DNA of 64,000 nt, from positions 498,641 through 562,640 of the forward strand of contig NZ_JARIXP010000003.1 in assembly GCF_029269265.1 (NCBI RefSeq). Reading direction: 5' to 3'. The stretch's first letter is position 1. Each line of letters begins with the position of its first letter. Shown here in pieces: positions 53,495 to 64,000 of this stretch. The stretch comes from Rheinheimera sp. 1928-s (GTDB taxonomy: Bacteria; Pseudomonadota; Gammaproteobacteria; Enterobacterales; Alteromonadaceae). The position numbers were made by a program, and so were the translations under genes. The notes under the pieces are model-generated. The model saw only the letters and a program-made list of their open reading frames with translations, was not told the DNA's origin and did no database searches.

Positions 53495-54289
53495 ATGGAT
53501 CTTTGGGTACTGATGTTATTTATTCTGGCGGGTGTAGCTGGTGGCTTATTGCTTGGCTTAATAGGCGTCGGCATGGCTTTGGTAACAGTGCCTTTTTTAA
53601 CTTTTATGTTGCCATCTTTAGGTTTTAGCGCAGAAGTTTCCCCTGTCATAGCTCTTGGCAGTTCGATGCTGATTGCCGCTATAGGTTCTGTTTCTTCACT
53701 GCGGGTGCATCAGCAAAAGGGCACTATTAACTGGGAGTTGATCCGGTTGATGTTACCAGCCAGTCTGTTTGGCGTTGTTGCAGGTTCCTTGCTGGTCACC
53801 CGCTTGCCGGCCTTGTGGCTGCAGTGCATTTTTGCTGCTTTTTTGTTGTATGTGGCTTTTTCAATGCTTAAACCTGCTTCTCCAAAAGCGACACAACCGC
53901 AACAGCCACCTTCAAATCAACTATTGCGCTGGTTTCCTGCAGTAGTTGGAGCCACAGGTAGTTTTATCGGTGCTGGTGGTGGTGTCTTGATGGTGCCATT
54001 TTTAGGCCGTTTTATGGCGATGCCCAAAGCTGTGGCCAGTTCAGTGGCTGTCGGTTTTCCTGTGACAGTATTTGGCGCTATTTCTTATATGCTGCAAACA
54101 GCTCCAGTCAATCATCCGGATCTGATAGGCGCAGTGTATTGGCCAGCTGTACTGGGAATGAGTATAGGTTCTGTGGTGGCCGCTCCGCTTGGTGTGCAGC
54201 TTGCGACCAAAGTGCCAGCTGCCTTGTTGAAAAAATTATTTGCCTGCGTATTACTCTTGATAGCGCTGAAGATGCTGCTGTCTTTTTAA
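53495..54289 (+). CDS. TauE/SafE family (TSUP) transporter
   Basis: A 264-residue inner membrane protein with about eight helices. The family repeats are GGLLLGLIGVGMALVTVPFL and VGATGSFIGAGGGVLMVPFL, one per half. It is predicted to export sulphite, sulphoacetate or similar organic anions. It is 26 bases upstream of the MFS gene and probably in one operon. The ATG at 53495 is preferred over an in-frame TTG at 53480. Confidence 0.88.
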   Translation: MDLWVLMLFILAGVAGGLLLGLIGVGMALVTVPFLTFMLPSLGFSAEVSPVIALGSSMLIAAIGSVSSLRVHQQKGTINWELIRLMLPASLFGVVAGSLLVTRLPALWLQCIFAAFLLYVAFSMLKPASPKATQPQQPPSNQLLRWFPAVVGATGSFIGAGGGVLMVPFLGRFMAMPKAVASSVAVGFPVTVFGAISYMLQTAPVNHPDLIGAVYWPAVLGMSIGSVVAAPLGVQLATKVPAALLKKLFACVLLLIALKMLLSF

Positions 54290-54315
54290 AAATTTCTGGC
54301 TAAGGAAGCCTGTGT

Positions 54316-55503
54316 ATGTCTGATCCTGGAGCGCGCCGCATTCTGTTGGCTGGTTTTTTTAGTCAGTTGTTGTGTTTGGGCATAGCACGTTTTGCCTACA
54401 CTCCGCTTATTCCTTTAATGTCCGATTCAGGTCTTACTGAAGCTTTGGCTGGTTATTTAGCTGCGGTGAACTATCTGGGGTATTTTGCCGGTGCTTTGCT
54501 GGCAGTGCGACTGAAAAACTGGCAATGGAAGTTTTATGCTTACCGTACAGGTTTGGTTTTCGCTGTGATCAGTACACTAGCCACTGCTTATAGTTCAGAT
54601 CCGGTATTTTGGGGCTTGTGGCGCTTTCTGGCGGGTTTAAGTTCGGCTGCTTCGATGTTATTGGCCTCAGGTCTTATTTTGCAGCAGCTGGCTGCACGTG
54701 GCGCTAAAGCTGAACTGGGTTTGCATTTTGCAGGCTTAGGATTGGGCATAGCTTTAGTGGCTTTATTAGTAGAGCTGTTTAGCGCTGTCACTTTGAGTTG
54801 GGATCAACAATGGCTGGCTTTAGGCGTGCTTGGATTGGTGCTGATAGTTCCGGCATGGCGCTGGTTGCCACCACCACAGCTGCCGTTGTCCAGTAACAAC
54901 ACAGATGCAACACCTTTAGCCTTGCCCCGTAGTTTCCTTTGGCCCTTATTTTTGATGTATTTCTGCGCCGGCTATGGCTATGTGGTCACTATCACTTTTA
55001 TTGTCGCTATGGCGAGTCAGAATGCAGAACTGACAGGTTTTGGTAACTGGGCATTTTTCGCTTTAGGTCTAGGTGCTGCACCAGCAGCGCTAATCTGGGA
55101 TCGGGTCGCGCGACTATCAGGTTATTTAGTTAGTTTACGTTGGGCTTTACTGCTAAACGCCTTGGCTATTGTGTTGCCTGTGCTTTGGAGTCAGAGCCTG
55201 GTGTTATTCTTCAGTGCCTTTTTATTTGGCATCAGCTTTGTCGGTTGTGTCAGCTTAATGCTAACGATGGCAGGGCGCTTATTACCAGCAAAACCAGCTC
55301 AACTGATGGGCAAGATGACGCTTTGTTATGGCACTGCACAGGTGCTGGCTCCTGCAATCAGCGGTTATTTAGCCAAACAAAGCGGCAGTTTTGATTCAGG
55401 CTTACTACTGGCCAGTGTGATTACCTTATGTGGGGCGGGAGTACTGACGCTGCTTATCCGCCGCACAGCCAGTGATCATCTGGCCATGCGGGGTGGCAGC
55501 TAG
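54316..55503 (+). CDS. YbfB/YjiJ-type MFS transporter
   Basis: A 395-residue inner membrane protein with twelve predicted helices. The N-terminal signature, a small helix followed by GIARFAYTPLIPLM, marks the YbfB/YjiJ subfamily. The substrate is unknown. It follows the TauE/SafE gene and converges on mnmE with an 8-base gap that holds no visible terminator. Confidence 0.87.
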   Translation: MSDPGARRILLAGFFSQLLCLGIARFAYTPLIPLMSDSGLTEALAGYLAAVNYLGYFAGALLAVRLKNWQWKFYAYRTGLVFAVISTLATAYSSDPVFWGLWRFLAGLSSAASMLLASGLILQQLAARGAKAELGLHFAGLGLGIALVALLVELFSAVTLSWDQQWLALGVLGLVLIVPAWRWLPPPQLPLSSNNTDATPLALPRSFLWPLFLMYFCAGYGYVVTITFIVAMASQNAELTGFGNWAFFALGLGAAPAALIWDRVARLSGYLVSLRWALLLNALAIVLPVLWSQSLVLFFSAFLFGISFVGCVSLMLTMAGRLLPAKPAQLMGKMTLCYGTAQVLAPAISGYLAKQSGSFDSGLLLASVITLCGAGVLTLLIRRTASDHLAMRGGS

Positions 55504-55510
55504 AATTGAG

Positions 55511-56875
55511 TTACTTACCTATACAGAACGAGCTGAAAATCCTGCCCAATAAATCATCCGAACTAAATTCGCCGGTGATTTCATTCAGGTGTTGCTGAGT
55601 CAGGCGTAGTTCTTCTGCTAACAGCTCGCCCGCTAGGTGGTTATGCAACTGAGCATCACCTATGGCTAAATGCTCTGCAGCGCGTTCCAGCGCGTCTAAA
55701 TGACGGCGGCGGGCGATAAAGCTGCCTTCGGTATTGGCGTCAAAGCCCATGCAGGCTTTTAAGTGATCACGTAGCTGTTCTATACCGGAATTGGTTTTGG
55801 CCGAGATATGAAAGACCGGATAGTCTCCGTCCTGGCTGGCACCCGTCGTTTCGCCTGTTAAGTCGGCTTTATTGCGAATCACTGTTAAGCCCAGGTCTTT
55901 AGGTAAACGTGACATAAAGTCTGGCCAGATCTCGGCTGGGCTGGTGGCGTTCGTAGTAGTGCCGTCGACCATAAAAAGTACGCGGTCTGCTTGTTCTATT
56001 TCCTGCCAGGCGCGTTCTATGCCTATTTGTTCCACTTTGTCTGTCGCTTCACGTAAACCAGCAGTGTCGATGATATGCAAAGGCATACCGTCGATATGAA
56101 TATGCTCACGCAGTACATCACGGGTGGTACCTGCTATTTCTGTCACTATGGCGGCTTCACGACCTGCTAAAGCGTTTAATAAGCTGGATTTGCCCGCATT
56201 AGGCCGGCCAGCAATCACCACGCGCATACCTTCACGTAATATGCTGCCTTGTGTGGCTTGTTTCTGGATTCCTGCCAGATCAGAAATAATGTCGGCTAAG
56301 TCACCTGCTACTTTGCCGTCAGATAAAAAGTCGATTTCTTCATCCGGAAAGTCGATAGCGGCTTCGACGTAAATTCGAAGGTAAATCACTTTTTCGACCA
56401 GGTCGTGAATTTTGCGCGAGAACTCACCCTGCAACGAATGCATCGCTGAACGGGCTGCTTGTTCGGAGCTTGCGTCAATTAAGTCGGCTATGGCTTCGGC
56501 TTGGGTTAAATCTAATTTATCGTTTAAAAATGCCCGTTCGGAAAACTCGCCCGGGCGGGCTATCCGCACATCTTTCATTTCCAGCACACGGCGTAGCAGC
56601 ATGTCCAAAAGCACTGGACCACCGTGACCTTGCAGTTCCAGCACATCTTCACCGGTAAAGGAGTTAGGGCCAGGGAAATACAAGGCTATGCCCTGATCCA
56701 GAGTTTGTTTTTGAGCATCTAAAAACGGCAGGTATTCAGCAGTACGAGGTTTAGGTACTTTGCCCAGAATGGCAGAAGCCACTGCAGATACGGCAGGGCC
56801 TGATACCCTGATTATTCCTACACCGGCACGACCTGTGGCTGTGGCCTGAGCTGCAATAGTGTCTGTGCTGTACAT
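55511..56875 (-). CDS. mnmE: tRNA modification GTPase MnmE
   Basis: GTPase partner of MnmG. The 454 residues have an N-terminal formyl-THF-binding domain ([20 protein letters not shown]), helices, an inserted G domain ([26 protein letters not shown]) and the C-terminal catalytic motif CIGK at the very end. It is downstream of yidC. Confidence 0.98.
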   Translation of the reverse strand: MYSTDTIAAQATATGRAGVGIIRVSGPAVSAVASAILGKVPKPRTAEYLPFLDAQKQTLDQGIALYFPGPNSFTGEDVLELQGHGGPVLLDMLLRRVLEMKDVRIARPGEFSERAFLNDKLDLTQAEAIADLIDASSEQAARSAMHSLQGEFSRKIHDLVEKVIYLRIYVEAAIDFPDEEIDFLSDGKVAGDLADIISDLAGIQKQATQGSILREGMRVVIAGRPNAGKSSLLNALAGREAAIVTEIAGTTRDVLREHIHIDGMPLHIIDTAGLREATDKVEQIGIERAWQEIEQADRVLFMVDGTTTNATSPAEIWPDFMSRLPKDLGLTVIRNKADLTGETTGASQDGDYPVFHISAKTNSGIEQLRDHLKACMGFDANTEGSFIARRRHLDALERAAEHLAIGDAQLHNHLAGELLAEELRLTQQHLNEITGEFSSDDLLGRIFSSFCIGK

Positions 56876-56916
56876 AAAACCTCGTCTTAAGAAACCAAAT
56901 GTTCAAATGTAGAAAA

Positions 56917-56942
56917 ACAAAAAGGCCTGAGAACAGGCCTTT
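56917..56942 (-). terminator. Terminator after yidC
   Basis: AAAGGCCTG / CAGGCCTTT, 9-bp stem with a 4-base loop, followed by a T-rich tract on the minus strand. It separates yidC from mnmE, so mnmE needs its own promoter or read-through. Confidence 0.82.
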
Positions 56943-56961
56943 AAAGTGTAGCTCAGGAGCA

Positions 56962-58596
56962 TCAGGCCTTAGTGTATAAGCCTTTCTTCTCCATACCACG
57001 GTAGATATACAGCATCTGGGCTAAAGAAATCAGGTTGCTGACTAACCAGTACAGTACCAGACCACTAGGGAACCACAGGAAGAATACTGAGAATACCACT
57101 GGCATCCACAGCATAATTTTTTGCTGCATAGGATCTGTGACTGTCATAGGCGTCAGTTTTTGCATCACAAACATACTGATACCAAACAGCACTGGTAATA
57201 CGTAGTATGGGTCTTGGGTGGATAAATCCTGGATCCATAACATAAACGGAGCCTGACGTAATTCCACACTCTCAACGAACACCCAGTACAGCGCCAGGAA
57301 GATCGGCATTTGCACCAGCATAGGCAAGCAGCCACCCATAGGGTTTACTTTTTCTTTGCGGTACAGTTCCATCATGGCAGGGCCCATTTTTGAGCGGTCG
57401 TCTTTATAACGGGCTTGCAGTTCGTCAATTTTTGGCTTCAGATTACGCATCTTGGCCATAGATTCGTACTGCACTTTGGTCAGCGGGTACATCGCACCTT
57501 TCACCAGCAGGGTGATCATAATAATGGCGACCCCCCAGTTGCTGACAAAACTTTGAATAAAGGTCAGTAACCAGAATAATGGCTGAGAGATAAAAAATAA
57601 GAAGCCGTAGTCCACTGTCAGATCCAGGCCATCCGCAATAGCTGCTAAGTTATCCTGATTTTTGGGGCCAGCATAAAAAGTAGAAGCTATAGTCAGGTTT
57701 TCGCCTGCAGCAATAGTTAATTCAGGGCCTTTGACGCCAACTACACCATTGCCATTATTCACTAAGCTGTATAACTGGTTGTCTGCAGTTTTTTCCGGAA
57801 CCCAGGCTGCAACAAAATAGTGCTCCAGCATAGCCACCCAACCACCTTTAGTGGATTTAGCCAGGTTGGTTTCCTGCATATCTTCAAAATCGTATTTTTC
57901 ATAACGTTTTTCAGAAGTAGAGAACGCCGCACCACGGTAAATAGGCATCATCATATTGCTGCCTTCGCCGTTATCAATGGTTTGCACCAGATGTTGATAA
58001 GGCTGAACCAGCTTAGTGCCTGTTGTGGTATTTTTCAGCAGATATTCTACCCGGACATCATATTTGCCAGCGGTAAAGGTGTAGCGTTTTTCAATCTCTA
58101 AGCCGTTGTGGCTAAAGGTTAAAGGCACTACCACTTGCTGTTCGCCATTGGCAAGCGTGTAACTGGTTTGGGCCACGCTGTAGACAGGACGACCGCTGTT
58201 GCGTTTGTCATCCGGGCCATCGGCCAATAAGCCTGACTGAGCCACATACTCAAAACCATTGAGCTTACGCATCAGCTGATAAGGCTGGTCGCTGTCTTTG
58301 GTTAAAGTAAAAGCAGGCAAGGTTAAGTCAACAATATCGCCACCTCTGGTGTCGATTTGCACTTTTAATACATCAGTGCTGACAGTGATCACTTGCTGAG
58401 CTGCAACAGCGGCTGCAGGTTGAGCTGAGGTGCCTGAACTGCTTAATTGCAAATCCGCTGAACCAGCAGAACTGGTTGTGCTTTGTTCAGTAACAGGAGT
58501 TACTGGTTTAGGCGCGTGATCGGTTTGCCATGCTTGCCATAACAATAAGCTAACGAAGGCGAGGGCTATCACTAATAAACTGCGTTGAGAATCCAT
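56962..58596 (-). CDS. yidC: Membrane protein insertase YidC
   Basis: Inserts and folds inner membrane proteins, including F0 subunits. The 544 residues have an N-terminal anchor (SLLVIALAFVSLLLWQAWQ), a large periplasmic beta domain (about 60-340) and the conserved five-helix core (ending AQMLYIYRGMEKKGLYTKA). The conserved Arg region is TKVQYESMAKMRNLKPKI. It is three bases downstream of yidD. Confidence 0.98.
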   Translation of the reverse strand: MDSQRSLLVIALAFVSLLLWQAWQTDHAPKPVTPVTEQSTTSSAGSADLQLSSSGTSAQPAAAVAAQQVITVSTDVLKVQIDTRGGDIVDLTLPAFTLTKDSDQPYQLMRKLNGFEYVAQSGLLADGPDDKRNSGRPVYSVAQTSYTLANGEQQVVVPLTFSHNGLEIEKRYTFTAGKYDVRVEYLLKNTTTGTKLVQPYQHLVQTIDNGEGSNMMMPIYRGAAFSTSEKRYEKYDFEDMQETNLAKSTKGGWVAMLEHYFVAAWVPEKTADNQLYSLVNNGNGVVGVKGPELTIAAGENLTIASTFYAGPKNQDNLAAIADGLDLTVDYGFLFFISQPLFWLLTFIQSFVSNWGVAIIMITLLVKGAMYPLTKVQYESMAKMRNLKPKIDELQARYKDDRSKMGPAMMELYRKEKVNPMGGCLPMLVQMPIFLALYWVFVESVELRQAPFMLWIQDLSTQDPYYVLPVLFGISMFVMQKLTPMTVTDPMQQKIMLWMPVVFSVFFLWFPSGLVLYWLVSNLISLAQMLYIYRGMEKKGLYTKA

Positions 58597-58599
58597 CTG

Positions 58600-58863
58600 T
58601 TAGTTAGTCTCTTTCTGCTTTTGTGGAACCGGGTCTTCACCACCGGGATGTAGGGGGTGACATTTTAATAAACGTTTTGTAGTTAACCAACCACCTTTTA
58701 CGGCACCAAAGCGTTCTATGGCTTCAATAGCGTAATGAGAACAGGTGGGATAAAACCGGCAACTGGGTCCAAATAACGGACTGATCAACTTCTGATAACC
58801 ACGTACAGTGGAAATTAGCAGTCTTGCACCAGTGTTTTGTATTGGCGAGCTATTTTGCCCCAT
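58600..58863 (-). CDS. yidD: Membrane insertion efficiency factor YidD
   Basis: A 87-residue protein with the conserved Cys region [31 protein letters not shown] and CHPLHPGG. It aids YidC-dependent insertion. It overlaps the end of rnpA by 49 bases; a later start is possible, as the region before the conserved part is variable. Confidence 0.93.
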   Translation of the reverse strand: MGQNSSPIQNTGARLLISTVRGYQKLISPLFGPSCRFYPTCSHYAIEAIERFGAVKGGWLTTKRLLKCHPLHPGGEDPVPQKQKETN

Positions 58864-59186
58864 AACTTATCCAGTTGCTTGTGCAATTCTTCATTGGGCG
58901 TGTTGCTGATATCACCTTTTACCATCAAAACTAAATCAACAGGCGGTAGTTCATGTTGGTGTAGCCGAAAGCTATCCCGTGAACATCGTTTGATGCGGTT
59001 TCGATGCGTGGCTAATTTAACACGTTTTTTGGCAATAGTCAGACCAAGTCTTGGATGAGTAGACTGAGTAGGTTTACACAATATGGTAAAGAGAGGAGAA
59101 GAAACCCTGAAAGGATTTTGGAAGACATTGTCGAATTCGCGGGGAGTTAACAGACGTAACTCCCTGCTGAATGTATAGCTGACCAC
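58815..59186 (-). CDS. rnpA: Ribonuclease P protein component
   Basis: Protein subunit of RNase P, which matures tRNA 5' ends. The 123 residues have [17 protein letters not shown] and the RNA-binding signature [20 protein letters not shown]. The start codon is GTG. It is 19 bases downstream of rpmH. Confidence 0.96.
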   Translation of the reverse strand: MVSYTFSRELRLLTPREFDNVFQNPFRVSSPLFTILCKPTQSTHPRLGLTIAKKRVKLATHRNRIKRCSRDSFRLHQHELPPVDLVLMVKGDISNTPNEELHKQLDKLWGKIARQYKTLVQDC

Positions 59187-59205
59187 GCAGCGCTTACGAA
59201 TCTGA

Positions 59206-59783
<578 letters not shown>

Positions 59784-61148
59784 ATGGTGTATCAGTCCGT
59801 TTGGAAAAATTGCCTCGAAGCGCTCCAGGCCGAGCTACCAGCTCGTGATTTTGGAACCTGGATCCGTCCATTACAAGCTGACAGCTCGCATGACGCACTG
59901 ACTTTGTATGCGCCTAACCGCTTTGTGTTGGATTGGGTGCGTGACAAATACCTGAACCGGATCAATGAACTGATCCAGGGCTACTGTGGCGATCATGCGC
60001 CACGTTTACGCTTTGATGTAGGTTCAACCCAAAAGCCTTTAGCCGCCCCTGTGAATCAATTGCCACGCATTGCACCAGCTGCAGCTCCGGTGGCTGCTAT
60101 GCCTGAGCCAGCACCTAAAACTATAGTGAACAGCAACGTCAATGCGAAACACAACTTCGATAACTTTGTAGAAGGTAAATCGAACCAGTTAGCGCGCGCT
60201 GCTGCCAAGCAAGTGGCCGATAATCCGGGCACTGCGTATAACCCGCTGTTTTTATATGGCGGTACAGGCTTAGGTAAAACTCACTTATTGCATGCGGTAG
60301 GTAACGGCATTCTGGCGAAAAACCCAAATGCTAAAGTCATCTATATGCACTCAGAACGTTTTGTGCAGGATATGGTAAAAGCCTTACAAAACAATGCGAT
60401 AGAAGAGTTTAAACGCTATTACCGTTCTGTGGACGCGCTGCTTATCGATGATATTCAGTTCTTCGCGAAAAAAGACCGTTCCCAGGAAGAGTTTTTCCAT
60501 ACCTTTAATGCTTTGCTTGAAGGTAACCAGCAGATCATTTTAACTAGCGATCGTTATCCAAAAGAAATCGACGGCGTGGAAGAGCGCTTAAAAAGTCGTT
60601 TCGGTTGGGGTTTAACTATCGCCATCGAACCACCAGAGCTGGAAACCCGGGTCGCGATCCTGATGCGTAAAGCGCAGGAGATCAATATTCGTCTGCCGGA
60701 AGAAGTCGCATTTTTTGTCGCTAAACGTCTTCGCTCTAATGTGCGTGAATTAGAAGGGGCGTTAAACCGTATTTCTGCCAATGCTAACTTTACTGGCCGT
60801 CCTATTACCATCGACTTTGTGCGCGAAGCATTACGCGATATGCTGGCGTTACAAGACAAGTTGGTGACGATTGAAAATATTCAGAAAACTGTGGCCGAGT
60901 ATTACAAAATACGGGTGGCGGATTTATTGTCTAAACGTCGCAGTCGTTCAGTCGCCCGTCCTCGTCAAATGGCGATGGCGTTGGCGAAAGAACTAACCAA
61001 CCACAGCTTACCGGAAATCGGTGATGCTTTTGGTGGCCGTGACCACACCACAGTTTTGCATGCGTGTCGTAAAATCGAATCGTTAAAAGAAGAGACGCAT
61101 GAAATTAAAGAAGATTTTCAAAACTTAATTCGAACATTGTCTTCATAA
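59784..61148 (+). CDS. dnaA: Chromosomal replication initiator protein DnaA
   Basis: AAA+ protein that binds and opens oriC. The 454 residues have a DnaB-binding N-terminal domain ([20 protein letters not shown]), Pro/Ala linker, Walker [14 protein letters not shown], Walker [13 protein letters not shown] and the C-terminal box-binding signature [19 protein letters not shown] is the ribosome binding site. Confidence 0.99.
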   Translation: MVYQSVWKNCLEALQAELPARDFGTWIRPLQADSSHDALTLYAPNRFVLDWVRDKYLNRINELIQGYCGDHAPRLRFDVGSTQKPLAAPVNQLPRIAPAAAPVAAMPEPAPKTIVNSNVNAKHNFDNFVEGKSNQLARAAAKQVADNPGTAYNPLFLYGGTGLGKTHLLHAVGNGILAKNPNAKVIYMHSERFVQDMVKALQNNAIEEFKRYYRSVDALLIDDIQFFAKKDRSQEEFFHTFNALLEGNQQIILTSDRYPKEIDGVEERLKSRFGWGLTIAIEPPELETRVAILMRKAQEINIRLPEEVAFFVAKRLRSNVRELEGALNRISANANFTGRPITIDFVREALRDMLALQDKLVTIENIQKTVAEYYKIRVADLLSKRRSRSVARPRQMAMALAKELTNHSLPEIGDAFGGRDHTTVLHACRKIESLKEETHEIKEDFQNLIRTLSS

Positions 61149-61160
61149 TAGGGAATGGTG

Positions 61161-62270
61161 ATGCAATTTACTATTGAACGCGACGCTCTGCTCAAACCCT
61201 TACAAATGGTGTCAGGTGCTATTGAACGGCGCCATACTTTACCTATTTTGTCGAATGTATTGATTGAAGCGCGCGAAGACGGTCAGCTCATTCTGACCGG
61301 TACCGATTTAGAAATCGAACTGGTGGCCATGTCACCTATCCAGCAACTGATCAGCCCTGGCCGTATTACTGTGCCGGCGAAAAAGATTCTGGATATTTGC
61401 CGCAGCTTGCCCGATACCTCTTTATTAAGCGTTACAGTGCAAGGTGATAACTGTGTGGTCAGCACAGGCAAAAGTAAATTTACTTTGTCGACCTTAAGCG
61501 CCAACGATTATCCAAATTTAGAAAGCTGGCAAGGTGAGGTCGACTTACAGTTGCCACGTAATCAGTTGCGTCATTTGTTAGACGACACGGCATTTTCTAT
61601 GGCAAACCAGGATGTGCGTTATTACCTGAACGGTTTGTTATTTGAAGTAGATAACGGCACTTTACGCTCTGTCGCAACAGACGGTCACCGTCTGGCCATG
61701 AGTTCTATCGAACTGGCAGCTACGGCCGGTCATCAAAAACAAATCATTATTCCGCGCAAAGGTGTGCTGGAAGTAATGCGTTTATTAATAGCCGATGATC
61801 AGCTGGTGACTTTAAGTTTAGGTCAAAACCATATTCGTTTAACCGACACTCAGTTCAGCTTCAGCTGTAAATTGATTGACGGCCGTTTCCCTGATTATCG
61901 CCGTGTATTGCCACGCAACAGCACTAAGCTGGTGACAGCACACCGTGATGTCTTAAAGGATTCCTGTGTTCGCGCTTCTATTTTATCGAACGAAAAATAC
62001 CGTGGTGTGCGTTTTACTTTGAGTTCAGGCGAGCTGCAAATTGTGGCGAATAACCCTGAGCACGAACAAGCGGAAGAAAGCATCGAAGTGGAATACCAGG
62101 GCGATACGCTGGAAATTGGTTTTAACGTGGGCTACTTGCTCGACGTACTGAATACTTTATCAACCGACCTGGTAGTGCTGCATTTAAGTGACGGTAACTC
62201 CAGTGCGCTGATTGAAGGTGTCGCAGCTAAGTCAGGCGCCATGTACGTTGTGATGCCAATGCGTTTATAG
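61161..62270 (+). CDS. dnaN: DNA polymerase III beta sliding clamp
   Basis: Ring clamp of 369 residues that tethers polymerase III. The N-terminus is MQFTIERDALLKPLQMVSG and the C-terminus YVVMPMRL, the typical ending. The start at 61161 has AGGGA at the proper distance; a Met two codons earlier is too close. It is 12 bases after dnaA. Confidence 0.99.
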   Translation: MQFTIERDALLKPLQMVSGAIERRHTLPILSNVLIEAREDGQLILTGTDLEIELVAMSPIQQLISPGRITVPAKKILDICRSLPDTSLLSVTVQGDNCVVSTGKSKFTLSTLSANDYPNLESWQGEVDLQLPRNQLRHLLDDTAFSMANQDVRYYLNGLLFEVDNGTLRSVATDGHRLAMSSIELAATAGHQKQIIIPRKGVLEVMRLLIADDQLVTLSLGQNHIRLTDTQFSFSCKLIDGRFPDYRRVLPRNSTKLVTAHRDVLKDSCVRASILSNEKYRGVRFTLSSGELQIVANNPEHEQAEESIEVEYQGDTLEIGFNVGYLLDVLNTLSTDLVVLHLSDGNSSALIEGVAAKSGAMYVVMPMRL

Positions 62271-62273
62271 TGA

Positions 62274-63374
62274 ATGGCATTAAATACGCTTAGAATTCAG
62301 CAGTTTCGCAACATTGCCGAAGCTCAATTAGAGTTTCGTTCCGGGATAAACCTGATTTATGGCGAAAATGGCAGCGGCAAAACAAGTTTGCTCGAGGCCA
62401 TTTATTATTTGGCGCATGGCCGTTCTTTTCGCAGCAGCAGACCAGAAAAACTGATCCGCTATGAACAACCGGCATTTTTACTGAATGCCAAAGTTGAAAT
62501 GGCGCAGCAGATATTAAATCTCGGCTTGCAGCGCGAACGCGAAGGCGAGCTGCGGATGCGGTTAAACGGGGAAGACCTGAACCGTGTCTCTGAACTGGCG
62601 CAATTGCTGCCGGTTCAATTAATTACCCCAGAGAGCTTTAAGCTTTTATTGGGTGGCCCAAAAGAAAGGCGACAGTTTTTCGATATGGGATTGTTTCACG
62701 TGGAACACTGTTTCTATTCCTTGTGGAGCAAATTGCAGCGTGTACTGAAACATCGCAATGCGTTGTTAAAAACACAAAAGCGCTATAACGATGAGTATGC
62801 CTACTGGGACCAAAATTTGGCCAGTTTGGCATTTGAATTACAGGCGTTACGCCAGCGTTATATTTCGGCTTTAGATGCGGCGGTGCAGCCTTTGTTGACA
62901 GACGCGCCCTGGGCTTCGGGTTTAACCATGCAGTTGTATTCAGGCTGGCCCGAGCGTATCGAAACCCCGGAGCAATTGCAGCAATTATTGCAGCAAAATT
63001 TTCTGCAGGATTTGCGCTTAGGACATTGTCAGTTTGGCCCACAAAAGGCGGATTTAAAGCTGAAAGTAGCGGGCCAGGCGGTAGAAGAAGTGTTGTCGCG
63101 TGGACAACTTAAAGTATTACTCTTTGCGCTGAAAGTTGCGCAAAGTAACGTGATTTATAACTACGGTCATAAAAAGCCAGTGTTATTAATTGATGATTTG
63201 GCCTCGGAATTAGACGATAATTCCAAGCGTCATATATTTAGTTTTTTAAACACCATTAACTCGCAGGTTTTTATTTCAGCGATTAATACTGATCAGGTTC
63301 TGCCAGCAATACCGGATGTGAATCCAGCATTGTTTCACGTGGAACACGGACAGATAACAATACGGACAGAATGA
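62274..63374 (+). CDS. recF: DNA repair and gap-binding ATPase RecF
   Basis: SMC-like ATPase of the RecFOR pathway, 366 residues. Walker A is [13 protein letters not shown], the signature [14 protein letters not shown] and Walker [14 protein letters not shown]. The residues LFHVEH occur twice (about 142 and 355), and both are encoded by parS-like DNA. It starts three bases after dnaN. Confidence 0.98.
   Translation: MALNTLRIQQFRNIAEAQLEFRSGINLIYGENGSGKTSLLEAIYYLAHGRSFRSSRPEKLIRYEQPAFLLNAKVEMAQQILNLGLQREREGELRMRLNGEDLNRVSELAQLLPVQLITPESFKLLLGGPKERRQFFDMGLFHVEHCFYSLWSKLQRVLKHRNALLKTQKRYNDEYAYWDQNLASLAFELQALRQRYISALDAAVQPLLTDAPWASGLTMQLYSGWPERIETPEQLQQLLQQNFLQDLRLGHCQFGPQKADLKLKVAGQAVEEVLSRGQLKVLLFALKVAQSNVIYNYGHKKPVLLIDDLASELDDNSKRHIFSFLNTINSQVFISAINTDQVLPAIPDVNPALFHVEHGQITIRTE
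62692..62707. other. parS-like site 1 in recF
   Basis: TGTTTCACGTGGAACA; 15 of 16 match the parS consensus TGTTTCACGTGAAACA, and the changed base leaves the half-site in a form (GTGGAACA) known in natural parS sites. Confidence 0.8.
63331..63346. other. parS-like site 2 in recF
   Basis: TGTTTCACGTGGAACA, identical to site 1 and 639 bases from it, near the 3' end of recF. Confidence 0.8.
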
Positions 63375-63376
63375 AG

Positions 63377-64000
63377 ATGGCCGAAGAACATATTTACGAC
63401 TCGTCGAGTATCAAAGTATTAAAAGGCCTGGATGCCGTACGTAAAAGACCCGGTATGTATATCGGTGATACGGACGACGGCTCAGGCTTACACCACATGG
63501 TATTCGAAGTCGTCGACAACTCCATCGATGAAGCCTTAGCTGGCCACTGTACTGATGTATGGGTCACTATCCATACCGACAACTCAGTATCAGTACGCGA
63601 CAACGGTCGTGGTATTCCTACAGATATGCACGAAGAGGGCGTATCTGCAGCTGAAGTCATCATGACGGTATTACACGCCGGTGGTAAATTCGATGATAAC
63701 TCCTACAAAGTATCAGGTGGTTTGCACGGTGTAGGTGTCTCTGTAGTAAACGCTTTATCTGACAAGTTAGAGCTGACCATTCGCCGTAAGCAAAAAGTGC
63801 ATTCGCAAATCTACCGTTTAGGTGTGCCGGACGCGCCTTTAGCTGTAGTAGGTGAAACTGAAGGCACTGGTACTTCTATTCGTTTCTGGCCAAGCCCAAC
63901 TATTTTCAGCGATATCAATTACCACTACGATATTCTGGCCAAACGTTTACGCGAATTGTCATTCCTGAACTCTGGTGTCAGCATTATTCTGACCGACGAA
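63377..64000 (+). CDS. gyrB: DNA gyrase subunit B (partial, cut by window edge)
   Basis: ATPase subunit of gyrase; only the first 208 residues are in the window. The N-terminus [20 protein letters not shown] and PGMYIG, the GHKL ATP motifs [12 protein letters not shown] and DNGRGIP, and [14 protein letters not shown] are present. The start may be at 63371 (overlapping the recF stop) or 63377. It continues beyond 64000. Confidence 0.97.
   Translation, partial: MAEEHIYDSSSIKVLKGLDAVRKRPGMYIGDTDDGSGLHHMVFEVVDNSIDEALAGHCTDVWVTIHTDNSVSVRDNGRGIPTDMHEEGVSAAEVIMTVLHAGGKFDDNSYKVSGGLHGVGVSVVNALSDKLELTIRRKQKVHSQIYRLGVPDAPLAVVGETEGTGTSIRFWPSPTIFSDINYHYDILAKRLRELSFLNSGVSIILTDE

Overview
The window looks like a chromosomal origin region from a gammaproteobacterium of the Alteromonadales/Chromatiaceae type, with a Rheinheimera-like gene mix. 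This rests on gene order and protein features only. The evidence is an atpIBEFHAGDC operon, parB-parA-rsmG-mnmG, an oriC-like spacer between mnmG and mioC, the mnmE-yidC-yidD-rnpA-rpmH block, and divergent dnaA-dnaN-recF-gyrB, with gyrB cut by the right edge. No tRNA, rRNA, IS element or CRISPR array was seen.

Layout. 0-3.8 kb: an Hpt protein, a divergent REC-PAS-GGDEF-EAL protein and a two-gene YeeE/YedE transporter. 3.9-7.6 kb: glmS with its DeoR-type regulator and a 14-bp inverted-repeat operator, then a ZIP metal transporter. 7.9-13.6 kb: an iron-responsive block with a haem-type TonB receptor under a palindromic Fur box, and a separate operon (DUF4198, eight-EF-hand protein, ApbE-like/DUF2271 protein) under two Fur-like boxes. 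13.6-18.1 kb: a YceB-like lipoprotein, two orphan small membrane proteins, glmU, a TraB/GumN protein, a small exported protein and a possible sRNA.

18.3-37.8 kb is an accessory island lying where atpC and glmU would be expected to be neighbours. It carries a candidate peptide natural product (RiPP) system. There are two short genes missed by length cut-offs, both encoding double-glycine leader peptides: 28133-27972 (leader ending IVGG) and 34434-34264 (leader ending ISGG, core with C-x4-C). Around them are a radical SAM/SPASM maturase, a GT1-like glycosyltransferase, a C39 peptidase ABC exporter with a very short HlyD-like adaptor, a MacA/MacB-like set (adaptor, ATPase, large FtsX permease), a secreted S9 hydrolase, a solo LuxR regulator preceded by a 42-residue secreted two-cysteine peptide, and two membrane-anchored CadC-type regulators with TolB-like propellers. 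A plausible reading is that the radical SAM enzyme, and perhaps the glycosyltransferase, modify the core. The C39 exporter then removes the leader and exports the product. The MacAB-like and S9 proteins would provide export, resistance or turnover, and the LuxR and CadC-like proteins control. Product and activity are inference.

37.9-64 kb is core genome: ATP synthase, chromosome partition, oriC with several DnaA-box-like 9-mers and a dense field of GATC sites, a DEAD-box helicase, thioredoxin 2, a PEBP protein, two transporters, tRNA modification and membrane insertion genes, and the replication genes. Two near-consensus parS sites lie inside recF, each encoding the same FHVEH residues.
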